Shown: piece after piece, positions 7,720-16,520 of the stretch
Numbering within the stretch: position 1 is the stretch's first letter
Layout: each line of letters starts with the position of its first letter
DNA from: CAVQHY01 sp963712465
GTDB taxonomy: Bacteria > Actinomycetota > Thermoleophilia > Gaiellales > Gaiellaceae
Length of the DNA stretch: 64,000 nt
NCBI GenBank assembly: GCA_963712465.1
Contig: CAVQHY010000008.1
Span: 626,917-690,916, forward strand
Reading direction: 5' to 3'
Position numbers and translations under genes: made by a program
Notes under the pieces: generated by a model
The model's database searches: none
What the model was told of the DNA's origin: nothing
What the model saw: the letters and a program-made list of their open reading frames with translations, nothing else

Positions 7720-8682
7720 GTGCGCATCGGCGTCTTCGATGACGGGCTGGCCCACCTGGGCCGCTGCGAGGCTTTCGTGTGGTGCGCTGAACGGGGGCTC
7801 GAGGCAATCGAGCTGGGCGTCGGCGGCTGGGGCAACGGCAACCATCTCGACCTCGACGCGCTGCTGCGCGAGCCGTCGGAGCGCCAGCGACTCCTCGGCG
7901 AGCTTGCCGAGCACGGGCTCGCGCTCTCCTGCATCAACGCGGCGGGCAACCCCCTCAACCCGAACCGTGCGATCGGCGACGATCACGCGGCTCGGCTCCG
8001 GGGAGCGATCGAGCTCGCCGCGCTGCTCGGCGTCGATCGGGTCGTGACGATGAGCGGCTCGCCGGGAGCGCCCGGGGGCGCCTCGATGGGCATCTACGCC
8101 GCCTGGGCAATCAATCCGGACTTCGAGGAGCTCGTCGACTGGCAGCGGGAGCACGCGGTCGAGCCCTTCTGGCGCGAGCTCTCGACCTGGGCCGCCCGGG
8201 CGGCGCCCGGCGTCGGCGTCTGCCTCGAGCTCCACCCCGGCTGCTGGGCCTACAGCCCGCGGACCTTTCTCGAGCTGCGGGCGGAGACCGGGCCGAACAT
8301 CATGGTCAATCTCGACCCGAGCCACTTCTGGTGGCAGGGCATCGATCCGGTCGAGGCGATCGATGCCCTCGACGGCCAGATCGGGTTCGCGCACGCGAAG
8401 GACACGCTCATCCACGAAGAGCGCGTCCGCGCCCTGGGTATCTTCGACGTGCGGCTGCCGATCGACCCCGACACCGCGCCGTGGACGTTCGCGGCCGTCG
8501 GCCGTGGCCACGACGACTCGACCTGGGCCGCGATCGTCGACGCGCTGGAGCGAGCCGGCCATCACGGCGACCTGTCGATCGAGCACGAGGATCCCGCGCT
8601 CGACAGCGAGGCGGGCATCGAGGAGTCGCTCGCCGCGCTCCAGCGGATCGTCGTCTGCGTGGGAGGCCGAGACGGGGCGTAG
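7720..8682 (+). CDS. Sugar phosphate isomerase/epimerase (TIM barrel)
   Basis: The 320-residue protein has the xylose-isomerase-like TIM-barrel signature: AIELGVGGWGNGNH, VCLELHPGCWAY, NIMVNLDPSHFWWQG, GFAHAKDT and DLSIEHEDP, which hold the usual Glu, Asp, His metal ligands. It starts with GTG, preceded by GAGGGAGGGAAG. It is the first gene of the rightward operon and is followed after 19 bp by the LacI regulator. The family includes inosose isomerases, tagatose epimerases and similar enzymes; the exact reaction is not determined. It differs clearly from the other TIM-barrel protein in the leftward operon. Confidence 0.85.
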   Translation: MRIGVFDDGLAHLGRCEAFVWCAERGLEAIELGVGGWGNGNHLDLDALLREPSERQRLLGELAEHGLALSCINAAGNPLNPNRAIGDDHAARLRGAIELAALLGVDRVVTMSGSPGAPGGASMGIYAAWAINPDFEELVDWQREHAVEPFWRELSTWAARAAPGVGVCLELHPGCWAYSPRTFLELRAETGPNIMVNLDPSHFWWQGIDPVEAIDALDGQIGFAHAKDTLIHEERVRALGIFDVRLPIDPDTAPWTFAAVGRGHDDSTWAAIVDALERAGHHGDLSIEHEDPALDSEAGIEESLAALQRIVVCVGGRDGA

Positions 8683-8701
8683 ACCGGGAGCCGGAACGAC
8701 G

Positions 8702-9637
8702 ATGGTCGACGTCGCGCGGAAGGCGGGAGTGTCGGTCGGGACGGTGTCCAACGTCGCGCGCGGTACGGCCCCCGTCGCCGACGAGACCCGCGAGCGCGTC
8801 CAGCGCGCGATGCGGGAGCTCGGCTACCGCCATAACGAAGTCGCGCGGGCGCTGCGGCGGGCCGCGACACAGACGCTGGGCGTCGTGATGCCCGACCCGC
8901 TCAACCCGTTCTATGCGGCCGTGGCACAGCAGGTCGAGCGGCGGGCCCGGCGCGACGGGTACGCGGTGCTGATGGCGGACACCGAGCTCGACCCGGAGAC
9001 TGAGTCGATGCAGGTTCGCGTGCTCGTCGAGCGCCGCGTCGACGGAGTCGTGTTCCCGGGCGTGACCGAGGGCTCCGTGATTCCCACCGAGCTGCTCGAC
9101 CGCGGCATCCCGGTGGTCGTAGCGTCCTTTTCCGCTAACGATCCGAGGCTCGGCGTCGTCGATGTGGATACCGATGCTGCGATGGAGGCTGTCGTGGATC
9201 ACCTGATCGAGCTGGGACACGAGCGGATCGCGTTTCAGTCGTCGGGTCGAAGGGAGGAGGCAATCGACATCCGCCCCGAGGCGCTCCGGGCCGCGCTCGC
9301 CCGCCGCGGGCTCGCGCTCGCCGCGGAGCAGGACGCGCCGACCGCGATCTGTGCTACCGACGATGTCCGGGCGATCGAGCTGCTCGACCGCCTCGCGCGC
9401 GCGGGGCGGCGGGTGCCCGGGGACGTCTCCGTCGTGGGGTTCGACGACATCCCCATGGCAGGGCACGCGGCGATCGGCCTGACGACCGTTCACCAGGACG
9501 CCGAGCGGATGGGAACGAGAGCCACGGAGCTCCTGCTGGAGGCGATCGCCGAGAGGCGCCCTGTTGCCCGGCGCGAGATCCACCCGGCCCCGCTGGTCGT
9601 CCGGCAAACCACGGGCCCGGCGAAGGCGGCGCCGTGA
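8702..9637 (+). CDS. LacI-family transcriptional regulator
   Basis: The N-terminal helix-turn-helix is VDVARKAGVSVGTVSNVARG and is followed by the hinge-helix region RHNEVARALRR. The effector domain starts at LGVVMPDPLNPFY and contains DLVERRVDGVVF-like and PTAICATDD motifs. At 311 residues it is shorter than usual: between HERIAFQSSG and APTAICATDD about 25-30 residues of the effector domain appear to be missing. It starts at ATG 8702; the helix-turn-helix begins almost at once. It should bind the palindrome at 7654-7667 and respond to a sugar or its derivative. Its GTGA stop overlap couples it to the ABC transporter genes. Confidence 0.88.
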   Translation: MVDVARKAGVSVGTVSNVARGTAPVADETRERVQRAMRELGYRHNEVARALRRAATQTLGVVMPDPLNPFYAAVAQQVERRARRDGYAVLMADTELDPETESMQVRVLVERRVDGVVFPGVTEGSVIPTELLDRGIPVVVASFSANDPRLGVVDVDTDAAMEAVVDHLIELGHERIAFQSSGRREEAIDIRPEALRAALARRGLALAAEQDAPTAICATDDVRAIELLDRLARAGRRVPGDVSVVGFDDIPMAGHAAIGLTTVHQDAERMGTRATELLLEAIAERRPVARREIHPAPLVVRQTTGPAKAAP

Positions 9638-10749
9638 GCAAGGTCGAGTACCGCGCAGTCGAGAAGCGCTTCGGCGAGGTGGTCGCGCTCTCGACGTTCG
9701 ACCTCGAGGTGCCCGACGGCGCGTTCCTCGTCATGCTCGGCCCGTCGGGATGCGGCAAGACCACCGCGCTCCGGATCCTCGCCGGGCTCGAGCGACCGAC
9801 CGCGGGCAGCGTGGTCCTCGGCGACCGTGACGTCACCAATCTCCAGCCGCGCGACCGGGACGTGGCGATGGTCTTCCAGAGCTACGCGCTCTACCCGCAC
9901 ATGACGGTCGAGGAGAACGTCGCCTATCCGCTGCGGATCCGGAGCGTCGGCAAGGTCGAGCGGGCGCGCGCCGTACAGGAGGCCGCGGAAGCACTCGAGA
10001 TCGGCCATCTCCTCGGACGGCGCCCCCGGGAGCTTTCGGGCGGGCAGCGCCAGCGCGTCGCGCTCGCGCGCGCGATCGTGCGCGACCCGGCGTGCTTTCT
10101 CATGGACGAGCCGCTGTCGAACCTGGACGCACGGCTCCGAGCGTCGATGCGCGGCGAGCTCAAGAGACTCCAGAAGCGCCTCGGCGCCACGACGCTCTAC
10201 GTCACCCACGATCAGGCAGAGGCGACGACGATGGCCGACCTCGTCGCGGTCATGAGCGAGGGCGTCCTGCAGCAGCTCGGAACGCCCGACGAGATCTACG
10301 ACAGGCCTGCGAACAGGTTCGTTGCCACGTTCGTCGGCAGCCCGGCCGCGAACGTGCTCTCCGGCGAGCTCGACGCCGACCGCCGCTCCTTCGTCGTCGA
10401 GAACACCCCGATCCGCCTTCCCGACGGTTCCCTCGAGCTCGGCGCCGCGAACGGGCTCGTGGAGATCGGGGTCCGCCCGGAGGACGTCAGGCTCGTCGCC
10501 CCCGACGTGGAAGGAGCGCTTCGCGGCGAGGTCTACGTCGTCGAGCCGATGGGCAACGAGACCCTCGTCGACGTTCGCATTGCCGAGTCGATCGTCACCG
10601 TCCGGGCGAAGCGGGGCTGGAACGAGCCGATCGGGGCGCCGGTCGCGATCCAGATCGACCCGAAGACCACCTGCTTGTTCGACGCCCAGGGAGTCACGCG
10701 CGTCCACAGAACCGACCGAGGCCATCCGTCAGAAAGGAGCAGCACATGA
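9634..10749 (+). CDS. ABC sugar importer ATP-binding protein (MalK/UgpC type)
   Basis: The 371-residue protein has Walker A (GPSGCGKTTALRIL), Q-loop (VFQSYALYPHMTV), ABC signature (LSGGQRQRVALARAI), Walker B (CFLMDEPLSNLD) and the switch His (YVTHDQAEA). Residues from about 235 form the OB-like TOBE regulatory domain seen in MalK-type ATPases. It energises uptake through the two permeases encoded downstream. The GTG start overlaps the regulator stop, and the stop overlaps the start of the binding protein (ATGA), so the genes are tightly coupled. Confidence 0.95.
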   Translation: MSKVEYRAVEKRFGEVVALSTFDLEVPDGAFLVMLGPSGCGKTTALRILAGLERPTAGSVVLGDRDVTNLQPRDRDVAMVFQSYALYPHMTVEENVAYPLRIRSVGKVERARAVQEAAEALEIGHLLGRRPRELSGGQRQRVALARAIVRDPACFLMDEPLSNLDARLRASMRGELKRLQKRLGATTLYVTHDQAEATTMADLVAVMSEGVLQQLGTPDEIYDRPANRFVATFVGSPAANVLSGELDADRRSFVVENTPIRLPDGSLELGAANGLVEIGVRPEDVRLVAPDVEGALRGEVYVVEPMGNETLVDVRIAESIVTVRAKRGWNEPIGAPVAIQIDPKTTCLFDAQGVTRVHRTDRGHPSERSST

Positions 10750-12143
10750 CCCCTCGGAGAGATCGACCGCTCACCCGCCGACAGTTCGTGCGCGCCGCGG
10801 CCGGGGTCGGCGGCGCCATGGCGATCGGCCCGCTTCTCGCCGCCTGCGGCGGCGGCGGGGACGAGGAAACCGCGTCGCCGCCGCCTGCCGCGACCGGAGG
10901 CGGCGGTGGAGGAGGCGCCGGTGGCAAGATCGTGATCGGGACGTTCCAGGACAACGCCCTCGCTCCGATCAGCGCCACCTTCATCCCCCAGTTCGAGCAG
11001 GAGACGGGGATCAAGGTCGAGTACAACGAGACGAGCTACGACGCCTGGTACCAGAACGCCAAGAACGACGGGCTGAACAAGACCGGCGCCTACGACGTCT
11101 ACATCATGGACGACAACTGGGTGCCGGAGTTCGCCGCCGGAGGAATCATCCAGAGCCTCGACGAGCTCGGGTTCACCGTCAACCCGGACATCCTCGAGAA
11201 GGGTCTGAACCAGGGCTACTGGCCGCCGAAGACCGGCCCGCGCCTGAAGGACTTCGCCGAGGACGAGCCCGCGCTCTACGCGATCGTCATCGACGACGAC
11301 GTGCAGATCCTCTACTACAACTCGGACAACTTTTCCACTGCGCCCGTGACCTGGGACGAGATCTACGCCGCTATGCAGTCGACAGCGAAGCCGCCGGACC
11401 TCTACGGCTGGTCGCCCCGCGGCGTCAAGGGCAACCCGATCGTCCAGACGTACCTGCCGCTTCTGAACTCCTACGGGGGCAGCTTCGTCAACGACGACTG
11501 GTCGGCCGGGTTCGACGGGCCCGAGGGCGTCGCCGCGCTCGAGCGGCTGTTCAGCTTCATCCCGTACATGCCCGAGGGGATCGTCGAGTTCGACACCGAC
11601 CAGGAGACCCAGGTGATGCTCGAGGGCAAGTGCATGGCGCTGACCGAGTACACCGGCCTCACGCAGCGGATTGACGACCCGGAGTCGTCCAAGGTCGTGG
11701 GGAAGATCAACTGCGCCGCCACCCCGTCCCAGGAGGTCAGCGGCCCTGCGATCGGGACCTTCATCTGCGGGATCCCCTCCGGCGCCCCGAACGTCGAAGG
11801 CGCGATCCAGTTCCTCGAGTGGTTCACGAGCGACCAGGTCCAGCTCGACTTCGCCTCGGGAAGCGGCAGCGCAGCGGTCACCGGCAAGGCGCTGACCGAC
11901 GCATCGGCAGCAGAGAAGTACCGCTGGCTTCCGGCGATCGCGGACGCGGTCAACGCCTCTTTCCCGAAGCCGAGGACGCCCGACGAGCCGAAGATGGAGG
12001 ACATCCTCGGGACACACCTCAACGTGGCGCTCGCGGCGGCTGTCGCCCAGCAGGGCGACTACGCCGCGATCGCGCAGAAGGAGCTGACAGCGGCGGCGAA
12101 CGAGATCAACGACTACCTGACGCAGCAGGGCGGCTACTTCTAG
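10746..12143 (+). CDS. Sugar ABC transporter substrate-binding lipoprotein (Tat-exported)
   Basis: The 465-residue family-1 solute-binding protein starts with a twin-arginine motif (TRRQFVRAAAGVGG) and a lipobox (LLAAC, Cys34), so it should be folded before export and lipid-anchored outside the membrane. A Gly-rich spacer follows. The mature part has binding-protein features such as IVIGTFQDNALAPISATFIP, GAYDVYIMDDNW and the helical C-terminal lobe with AIQFLEWFTSDQVQ. AAAGGAG stands 8 nt before the ATG. It delivers a carbohydrate to the permeases encoded next; the ligand is probably the polyol or sugar degraded by the surrounding enzymes, an inference from synteny. Confidence 0.93.
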   Translation: MTPRRDRPLTRRQFVRAAAGVGGAMAIGPLLAACGGGGDEETASPPPAATGGGGGGGAGGKIVIGTFQDNALAPISATFIPQFEQETGIKVEYNETSYDAWYQNAKNDGLNKTGAYDVYIMDDNWVPEFAAGGIIQSLDELGFTVNPDILEKGLNQGYWPPKTGPRLKDFAEDEPALYAIVIDDDVQILYYNSDNFSTAPVTWDEIYAAMQSTAKPPDLYGWSPRGVKGNPIVQTYLPLLNSYGGSFVNDDWSAGFDGPEGVAALERLFSFIPYMPEGIVEFDTDQETQVMLEGKCMALTEYTGLTQRIDDPESSKVVGKINCAATPSQEVSGPAIGTFICGIPSGAPNVEGAIQFLEWFTSDQVQLDFASGSGSAAVTGKALTDASAAEKYRWLPAIADAVNASFPKPRTPDEPKMEDILGTHLNVALAAAVAQQGDYAAIAQKELTAAANEINDYLTQQGGYF

Positions 12144-12162
12144 GCCGACTGTTCGCCGGCAA

Positions 12163-13077
12163 ATGGCTCAGGCGGTCGCAGAGAGATCGCGGGTACGGGA
12201 GTGGCGGAGCCGGGCCTCCGCCGCTCCCTACCTCCTGCTCGTGCCGGCCGGGCTCGCCCTGGCGGCCGTCTCCGTCTACCCGCTCTTCTACGGCATCCGG
12301 GCGAGCCTCGAGAAGTACCGCTACGGCCGCGCCGTCGGCTTCACCGGTCTCGACAACTATCGCGTCGTCTTCCACGACAGGCTCTTCTGGGAGTCGCTGG
12401 GCACGACGGCGAAGTTCGTCGTGCTGGCGGTCTCGATCGAGACCGCGCTCGGGCTGGCGCTGGCTCTGTTCGTCTCGCGGGAGATTCGCTTCGCCGGGCC
12501 GATCCGCCTCGGGCTGATCCTGCCGATGACGATCGCGCCGGTCGTGGTCGGCGTGATCTGGCGCCTGATGTACGCGTCGGACATCGGCATCGTCAACCCG
12601 CTGTTCGAGGCGTTCGGGCTGCCGGCGCCCAACGTCCTCGCGCACGGAACGAGCGCGTTCATCGGCCTGGTCGTCGTCGACGTTTGGGAGTGGACACCGC
12701 TCATCTTCCTCATCCTCCTGGCGGGCGTGCAATCGCTCCCGCAGGAGCCGCTCGAGGCAGCGCGGGTCGACGGCGCCGGCCGGGTCCGCCTCTTCCTCGA
12801 CCACACGCTCCCTCTGCTTCGGCCCGTGCTCCTCGTCGCGATCGTCCTGCGGACGATCGACGCGATCGGTACGTTCGATCAGATCTTCGTCCTGACGAGA
12901 GGAGGTCCGGGCCGCTCGACCGAGCTGATCTCGATCTACGGCTACAAGACGGCGTTTCTCTTCTCCCAGTACGGCTACGCGGCGGCGATGCTGCTATCGC
13001 TGCTCGCGGCGATGCTCGTATTGATGATCGCAGCGATTCGCCTGATGCGGCGCGCGGCCGAGGGTGCGGCGGCATGA
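12163..13077 (+). CDS. Sugar ABC transporter permease (MalF-like)
   Basis: The 304-residue membrane protein has six hydrophobic segments beginning with PYLLLVPAGLALAAVSVYPLF. The EAA loop EAARVDGAGRVRLFLDHTLP, which contacts the ATPase, is near residue 205. It forms the membrane channel together with the product of the overlapping next gene. The ATG at 12163 lies 20 bp after the binding-protein stop. Confidence 0.94.
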   Translation: MAQAVAERSRVREWRSRASAAPYLLLVPAGLALAAVSVYPLFYGIRASLEKYRYGRAVGFTGLDNYRVVFHDRLFWESLGTTAKFVVLAVSIETALGLALALFVSREIRFAGPIRLGLILPMTIAPVVVGVIWRLMYASDIGIVNPLFEAFGLPAPNVLAHGTSAFIGLVVVDVWEWTPLIFLILLAGVQSLPQEPLEAARVDGAGRVRLFLDHTLPLLRPVLLVAIVLRTIDAIGTFDQIFVLTRGGPGRSTELISIYGYKTAFLFSQYGYAAAMLLSLLAAMLVLMIAAIRLMRRAAEGAAA

Positions 13078-13904
13078 CGAGGGAGCGCCTCGGTCCGGTC
13101 GGCTTCTACGTCGCGATGACGGCGATCCTGCTGGTCGTCCTCTTCCCGTTCTGGTGGATGATCGCCACGTCCCTGAAGCGGCCGGTGGATATCTTCGCCG
13201 GCGTCGCGCTCTGGCCCCAGCAGGTCACCTGGCGAAACTACGAGGCGCTCTTTCGCGACTACCACTTCCGCGAGTACCTGACCAACAGCATCGTCATCGT
13301 CGCCGTGTCCGTCCTCGTCAGCCTCGTCATCGGCACGATCGCGGCCTACTCGCTGACACGCTTCCGGCTTCGCTTCGGCCTCAACCAGTCCTCGCTGGTC
13401 GCGTCGCTGCTCGTGCGGATGATCCCGGCGATCCTGCTCGTGATCCCGCTCTACCTCGTGCTGGCGAAGTTCGAGCTGCTGAACACCCGCATCGGGCTGA
13501 TCCTCGTCTACACCGGGCTGAATACGAGCTTCGTGATCTGGCTGATGCAGAGCTTCCTCGACGAGATCCCACGCGACATCGAGGAGGCCGCGCTCGTGGA
13601 CGGGGACTCGAGGTTCACGGCGCTTCGCCGGATCGTGCTTCCGCTTGCCGCGCCCGGCCTGGCGGCGACCGCGATCTTCTGTGTGATCGCCACGTACAAC
13701 GACTTCCTCCTCGCGCTGACGCTGACCGCCACACCGAAGGCGCAGACGGTTCCGGTCGGCGTCTCGACCTTGATCGGAAAGATCGAGATCCAGTGGGGCC
13801 CGATGGCGGCCGCCGGAGTGATCGGCGCCCTGCCGATCGTCCTGTTCGCGCTCCTCGTGCAACGTCATTTCGTCCGGGGGCTGACGCTCGGCGCGGTCAA
13901 GTGA
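13074..13904 (+). CDS. Sugar ABC transporter permease (MalG-like)
   Basis: The 276-residue protein has six membrane segments, first YVAMTAILLVVLFPFWWMIA, and the EAA loop EEAALVDGDSRFTALRRIVLP. The periplasmic-side loop TLTATPKAQTVPVGVS is typical of MalG-type permeases. Its ATG overlaps the stop of the partner permease (ATGA). Regulator, ATPase, binding protein and two permeases form a complete importer. Confidence 0.94.
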   Translation: MTRERLGPVGFYVAMTAILLVVLFPFWWMIATSLKRPVDIFAGVALWPQQVTWRNYEALFRDYHFREYLTNSIVIVAVSVLVSLVIGTIAAYSLTRFRLRFGLNQSSLVASLLVRMIPAILLVIPLYLVLAKFELLNTRIGLILVYTGLNTSFVIWLMQSFLDEIPRDIEEAALVDGDSRFTALRRIVLPLAAPGLAATAIFCVIATYNDFLLALTLTATPKAQTVPVGVSTLIGKIEIQWGPMAAAGVIGALPIVLFALLVQRHFVRGLTLGAVK

Positions 13905-13908
13905 GGGG

Positions 13909-15081
13909 ATGGCCTTGAGCGTGAGCGCGGCCGTCATGCACGCCCCCGGGCGGATCGAGGTGGAGTCGTTCCCCGAGCCGGAGCCCGCGCCGGGCGCGCT
14001 CGTTCTTCGCATGCATTTCTCCGGTATCTGCGGCACCGACAAGCACACGTGGCGCGGCGAGAGCATCCAGTACGCGGGAACCGATCACGAGCGCACGGCC
14101 GCGTATCCGCTCATCTGCGGGCACGAGAACGTCGGTGTGATCCAGGCGATCGGGCCGGGCGACCCACCGCTGGACGAGGTCGGGCGGCCGCTCGCGATCG
14201 GCGACCGGATCGTTCCCGCGCCGAACGTGACGTGCGGCCGTTGCCTCTTCTGCCTCGGCGACGACTACCCCTACTACCTCTGCGCCGCGCTCGAGGACTA
14301 CGGCAACTCGCTGAGCTGCGCCCAGCCGCCGCACCTCCTCGGCGGCTGGTCGGAGCTGATGTACATCCTGCCGGGGACGCGCGTCTTCCGGGTGCCTGAC
14401 GAGCTCCCGTCCGAGCTTGCCGCGCTGACCGAGATCATCGCGGTGACCCACGGGCTCGACACTGCGCGGCTACTGACGGGAACGGGGGGCGGCTTCCGCT
14501 TCGGCGACACCGTCCTCGTGATCGGCATCGGCCCGCTCGGGCTCATGCACCTGGCCAAGGCGGAGCTCCTCGGGGCCGGCCGGCTGATCGCGATCGACGT
14601 GCTGGCAGCGCGTCTGGGCCACGCCGCCGCGTTCGGGGCAGAGCTCCTGCTCGACGCCACGGCGACGGGCGCGGACGAGCGCAGCGAGCGTGTCCGCGAG
14701 GCGACCGCCGGCGTGGGCGCCGACGTCGTGGTCGACTGCTCCGGGCGGGCGGACACGTTCGTCGAGGCGCTCGAGCTGGTTCGACCCGGCGGCACCGTGA
14801 TCGAGGCGGGCGCATTCGTCGACCTCGGGCCGGTGCCCGTGAATCCCAACCGACATGTGTGCGCGAAGAGCGTGACCGTCCTCGGGATCGGGGGTGAGAG
14901 CGCGCAGCAGTACGGGCCCGCGCTTCGCATGTTGGCGCGCCACGCGGGTCGCCTGCCGTTCAAGGCTGCGATCACGCATCGCGTTGCGCTCGACGAGGTC
15001 GCCGGTGCGCTCGAGCTCGCGCAGGCCGGCGACGCGATGAAGGTGCTCGTCGCTCCGAACGGTGTCGACCCCGATGGCTAG
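13909..15081 (+). CDS. Zinc-dependent MDR dehydrogenase (threonine/alcohol dehydrogenase-like)
   Basis: The 390-residue MDR protein has the catalytic zinc motifs GICGTDKHT and CGHENVG, a structural Cys region (NVTCGRCLFC), and the dinucleotide loop VLVIGIGPLGLMHLAKA. It is longer than the dehydrogenase of the leftward operon and not a recent copy of it. GAGGGG directly abuts the ATG at 13909, so translation may start at the in-frame TTG 13915 or GTG 13921. It lies 4 bp after the permease gene and overlaps the next oxidoreductase gene by 8 bp, so it belongs to the import operon and should oxidise the imported substrate or its derivative. Confidence 0.87.
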   Translation: MALSVSAAVMHAPGRIEVESFPEPEPAPGALVLRMHFSGICGTDKHTWRGESIQYAGTDHERTAAYPLICGHENVGVIQAIGPGDPPLDEVGRPLAIGDRIVPAPNVTCGRCLFCLGDDYPYYLCAALEDYGNSLSCAQPPHLLGGWSELMYILPGTRVFRVPDELPSELAALTEIIAVTHGLDTARLLTGTGGGFRFGDTVLVIGIGPLGLMHLAKAELLGAGRLIAIDVLAARLGHAAAFGAELLLDATATGADERSERVREATAGVGADVVVDCSGRADTFVEALELVRPGGTVIEAGAFVDLGPVPVNPNRHVCAKSVTVLGIGGESAQQYGPALRMLARHAGRLPFKAAITHRVALDEVAGALELAQAGDAMKVLVAPNGVDPDG

Positions 15082-16186
15082 CGCTCCTCGGCTCCGCGTG
15101 GGCGTCGCGGGCACGGGACTGATCGGACAGGTCGAGCACGTGCCGAACCTCGTGCACCTGCGCGACCGCTTCGAGCTGATTGCGGTCGCGGATGCCTCCC
15201 GGGTCGTTCGTGACGCGGTGGCCGCCCGCTACGGCGTCCGGGCACACGCCGATCTCGACGCATTGCTCGACGAGTCGCTCGACGCCCTGGTCGTGGCGGT
15301 CCCCGATCCGCTCCACGTCGAGACAGTCCTTCGGGCTCTCGGAGCGGGCCTGCACGTCTTCTGCGAGAAGCCCCTCTGCCTCGCCGACACGGACTACGAC
15401 GAGATCGCCCGCGAGCGTGACAAGGTCGGGCGGCTCGTACAGGTCGGCTACATGAAGCGCTTCGACCCCAGCTACGAGGCGGCGCTCGACGAGCTCGTGG
15501 GCCGGGGAAGGACGCTGCGGTACATCTCGGTCGAGGTCAACGATCCGGATGCGTGGCCGTTCGTGGCCCACCGGCCGTTCGTGCGCGGTGACGACGCCCC
15601 CGCGGCGCTCGCCGAGCAGGCCGGCGCCAAGCTGACGGCCCAGGCCGCTGCCGCGCTCGGAGCCCCCGCCGAGGGAGCCGCACTGACCGGGTACGCCTTC
15701 ACGCTCATGTCGGGCGTCATCCACTCCGTCAACGCCGTGCACGGGATGCTGGATCGGATGGAGATCCCGGACGGCGAGGTCGTCGGCGGCCAGATCTGGG
15801 CGTCCGGCGAGGGCGCGTCCGGCTCGGTGAGGCTGCTCGACGGACGTGCGCTCTGGCACTTCACCCAGACACTCGTGCCGGATCTCGCCTTCTACCGCGA
15901 GCGATACTCGCTCTGGTTCGACGACGCCATCATCGAGCTCGAGTTCCCCGCGCCGTACCTCAACCACCACCAGACGCGGCTGACGGTCTTCTCCTCCGAC
16001 GGGCTTCAGCTCGTGCGTCGGGCCGTCGCCCCGGGGTTCGAAGAGCCGTTCGTCCGCGAGCTCGAGAGCTTCCACGACGCCGCGACCGGGCTCACGACGC
16101 CACGAAACACGGTCGAAGAGGCACGGCGAGACGCGCGCCTGCTCGCCGAGGTCGCCCGCACGGCGATCGCGGCCGGCGCCCACTGA
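15074..16186 (+). CDS. Gfo/Idh/MocA-family NAD(P)-dependent oxidoreductase
   Basis: The N-terminal Rossmann fold (LRVGVAGTGLIGQVEHVPNL) is followed by the family motif VFCEKPLC with the catalytic Lys and by GYMKRFDPSY. The C-terminal half is the alpha/beta substrate domain. About 370 residues is normal for inositol 2-dehydrogenase and glucose-fructose oxidoreductase relatives. I chose ATG 15074, which overlaps the upstream stop; a GTG at 15062 in the same frame is possible. As the last gene of the operon it is a good candidate for the first oxidation of an inositol-like substrate. The exact substrate is inferred, not seen. Confidence 0.87.
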   Translation: MASAPRLRVGVAGTGLIGQVEHVPNLVHLRDRFELIAVADASRVVRDAVAARYGVRAHADLDALLDESLDALVVAVPDPLHVETVLRALGAGLHVFCEKPLCLADTDYDEIARERDKVGRLVQVGYMKRFDPSYEAALDELVGRGRTLRYISVEVNDPDAWPFVAHRPFVRGDDAPAALAEQAGAKLTAQAAAALGAPAEGAALTGYAFTLMSGVIHSVNAVHGMLDRMEIPDGEVVGGQIWASGEGASGSVRLLDGRALWHFTQTLVPDLAFYRERYSLWFDDAIIELEFPAPYLNHHQTRLTVFSSDGLQLVRRAVAPGFEEPFVRELESFHDAATGLTTPRNTVEEARRDARLLAEVARTAIAAGAH

Positions 16187-16208
16187 TCGATCGAGGGCTG
16201 CGCTTGAC

Positions 16209-16366
16209 GCTTGATGTGAGATGGACACACCCGCGGATGGGCGCCTGACGGCGGATCTCGCCCGCCTCCAGCAGCGCCAAGGCTGGCAAGCCCTGGACCC
16301 TGGTCGAGTCGACCAAGCTCGTTGGTGCATGCCCTCCCTGCAGGCACGCCCACTTTCACATCAAGC
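16209..16366. repeat. 158-bp element bounded by an 11-bp perfect inverted repeat, possible structured RNA or miniature element
   Basis: GCTTGATGTGA (16209-16219) and its exact complement TCACATCAAGC (16356-16366) bound the element. Inside, GGGCG-CCTG (from 16239) can pair with CAGG-CGCCC (16340-16350) and smaller hairpins such as CCAGC/GCTGG and TGGTC/GACCA follow. There is no convincing coding frame. It lies between the end of the sugar operon and a tRNA-Ser. It could be an operon-end RNA structure, a small RNA, or a miniature inverted-repeat element; no target duplication is visible. Confidence 0.45.
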
Positions 16367-16389
16367 ATCTAGGCTTGCCGCTGCAGCCG

Positions 16390-16479
16390 GGAGAGGTGTC
16401 CGAGTTGGCCTAAGGAGCGCGACTGGAAATCGCGTACCTGCCGAAAGGTGGGTCGCGGGTTCGAATCCCGCCCTCTCCG
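16390..16479 (+). tRNA. tRNA-Ser (anticodon GGA)
   Basis: The acceptor stem GGAGAGG/CCTCTCC, a long variable arm and the T-loop GGTTCGAATCC are present. The anticodon loop CTGGAAA gives GGA, reading UCC/UCU. CCA is not encoded. Confidence 0.97.
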
Positions 16480-16484
16480 TCAAC

Positions 16485-16511
16485 CCCCGCGAAATCTTCG
16501 ATTTCGCGGGG
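16485..16511 (+). terminator. Hairpin after tRNA-Ser(GGA)
   Basis: A perfect 12-bp stem (CCCCGCGAAATC with GATTTCGCGGGG) closes a 3-nt TTC loop, starting 5 nt after the tRNA. No T-run follows. It could also serve the cytochrome gene that converges from the right. Confidence 0.65.
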
Positions 16512-16520
16512 AGCCCCATT

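Noticed and set aside
9490..10725. Long minus-strand frame opposite the ABC ATPase gene
   Set aside because: The plus strand has all ABC ATPase motifs; the minus frame is a high-GC shadow.
16209..16366. RNase P, tmRNA or SRP RNA at the 158-bp inverted-repeat element
   Set aside because: None of the signature cores of these RNAs is present; the true SRP RNA is at 54150-54426.
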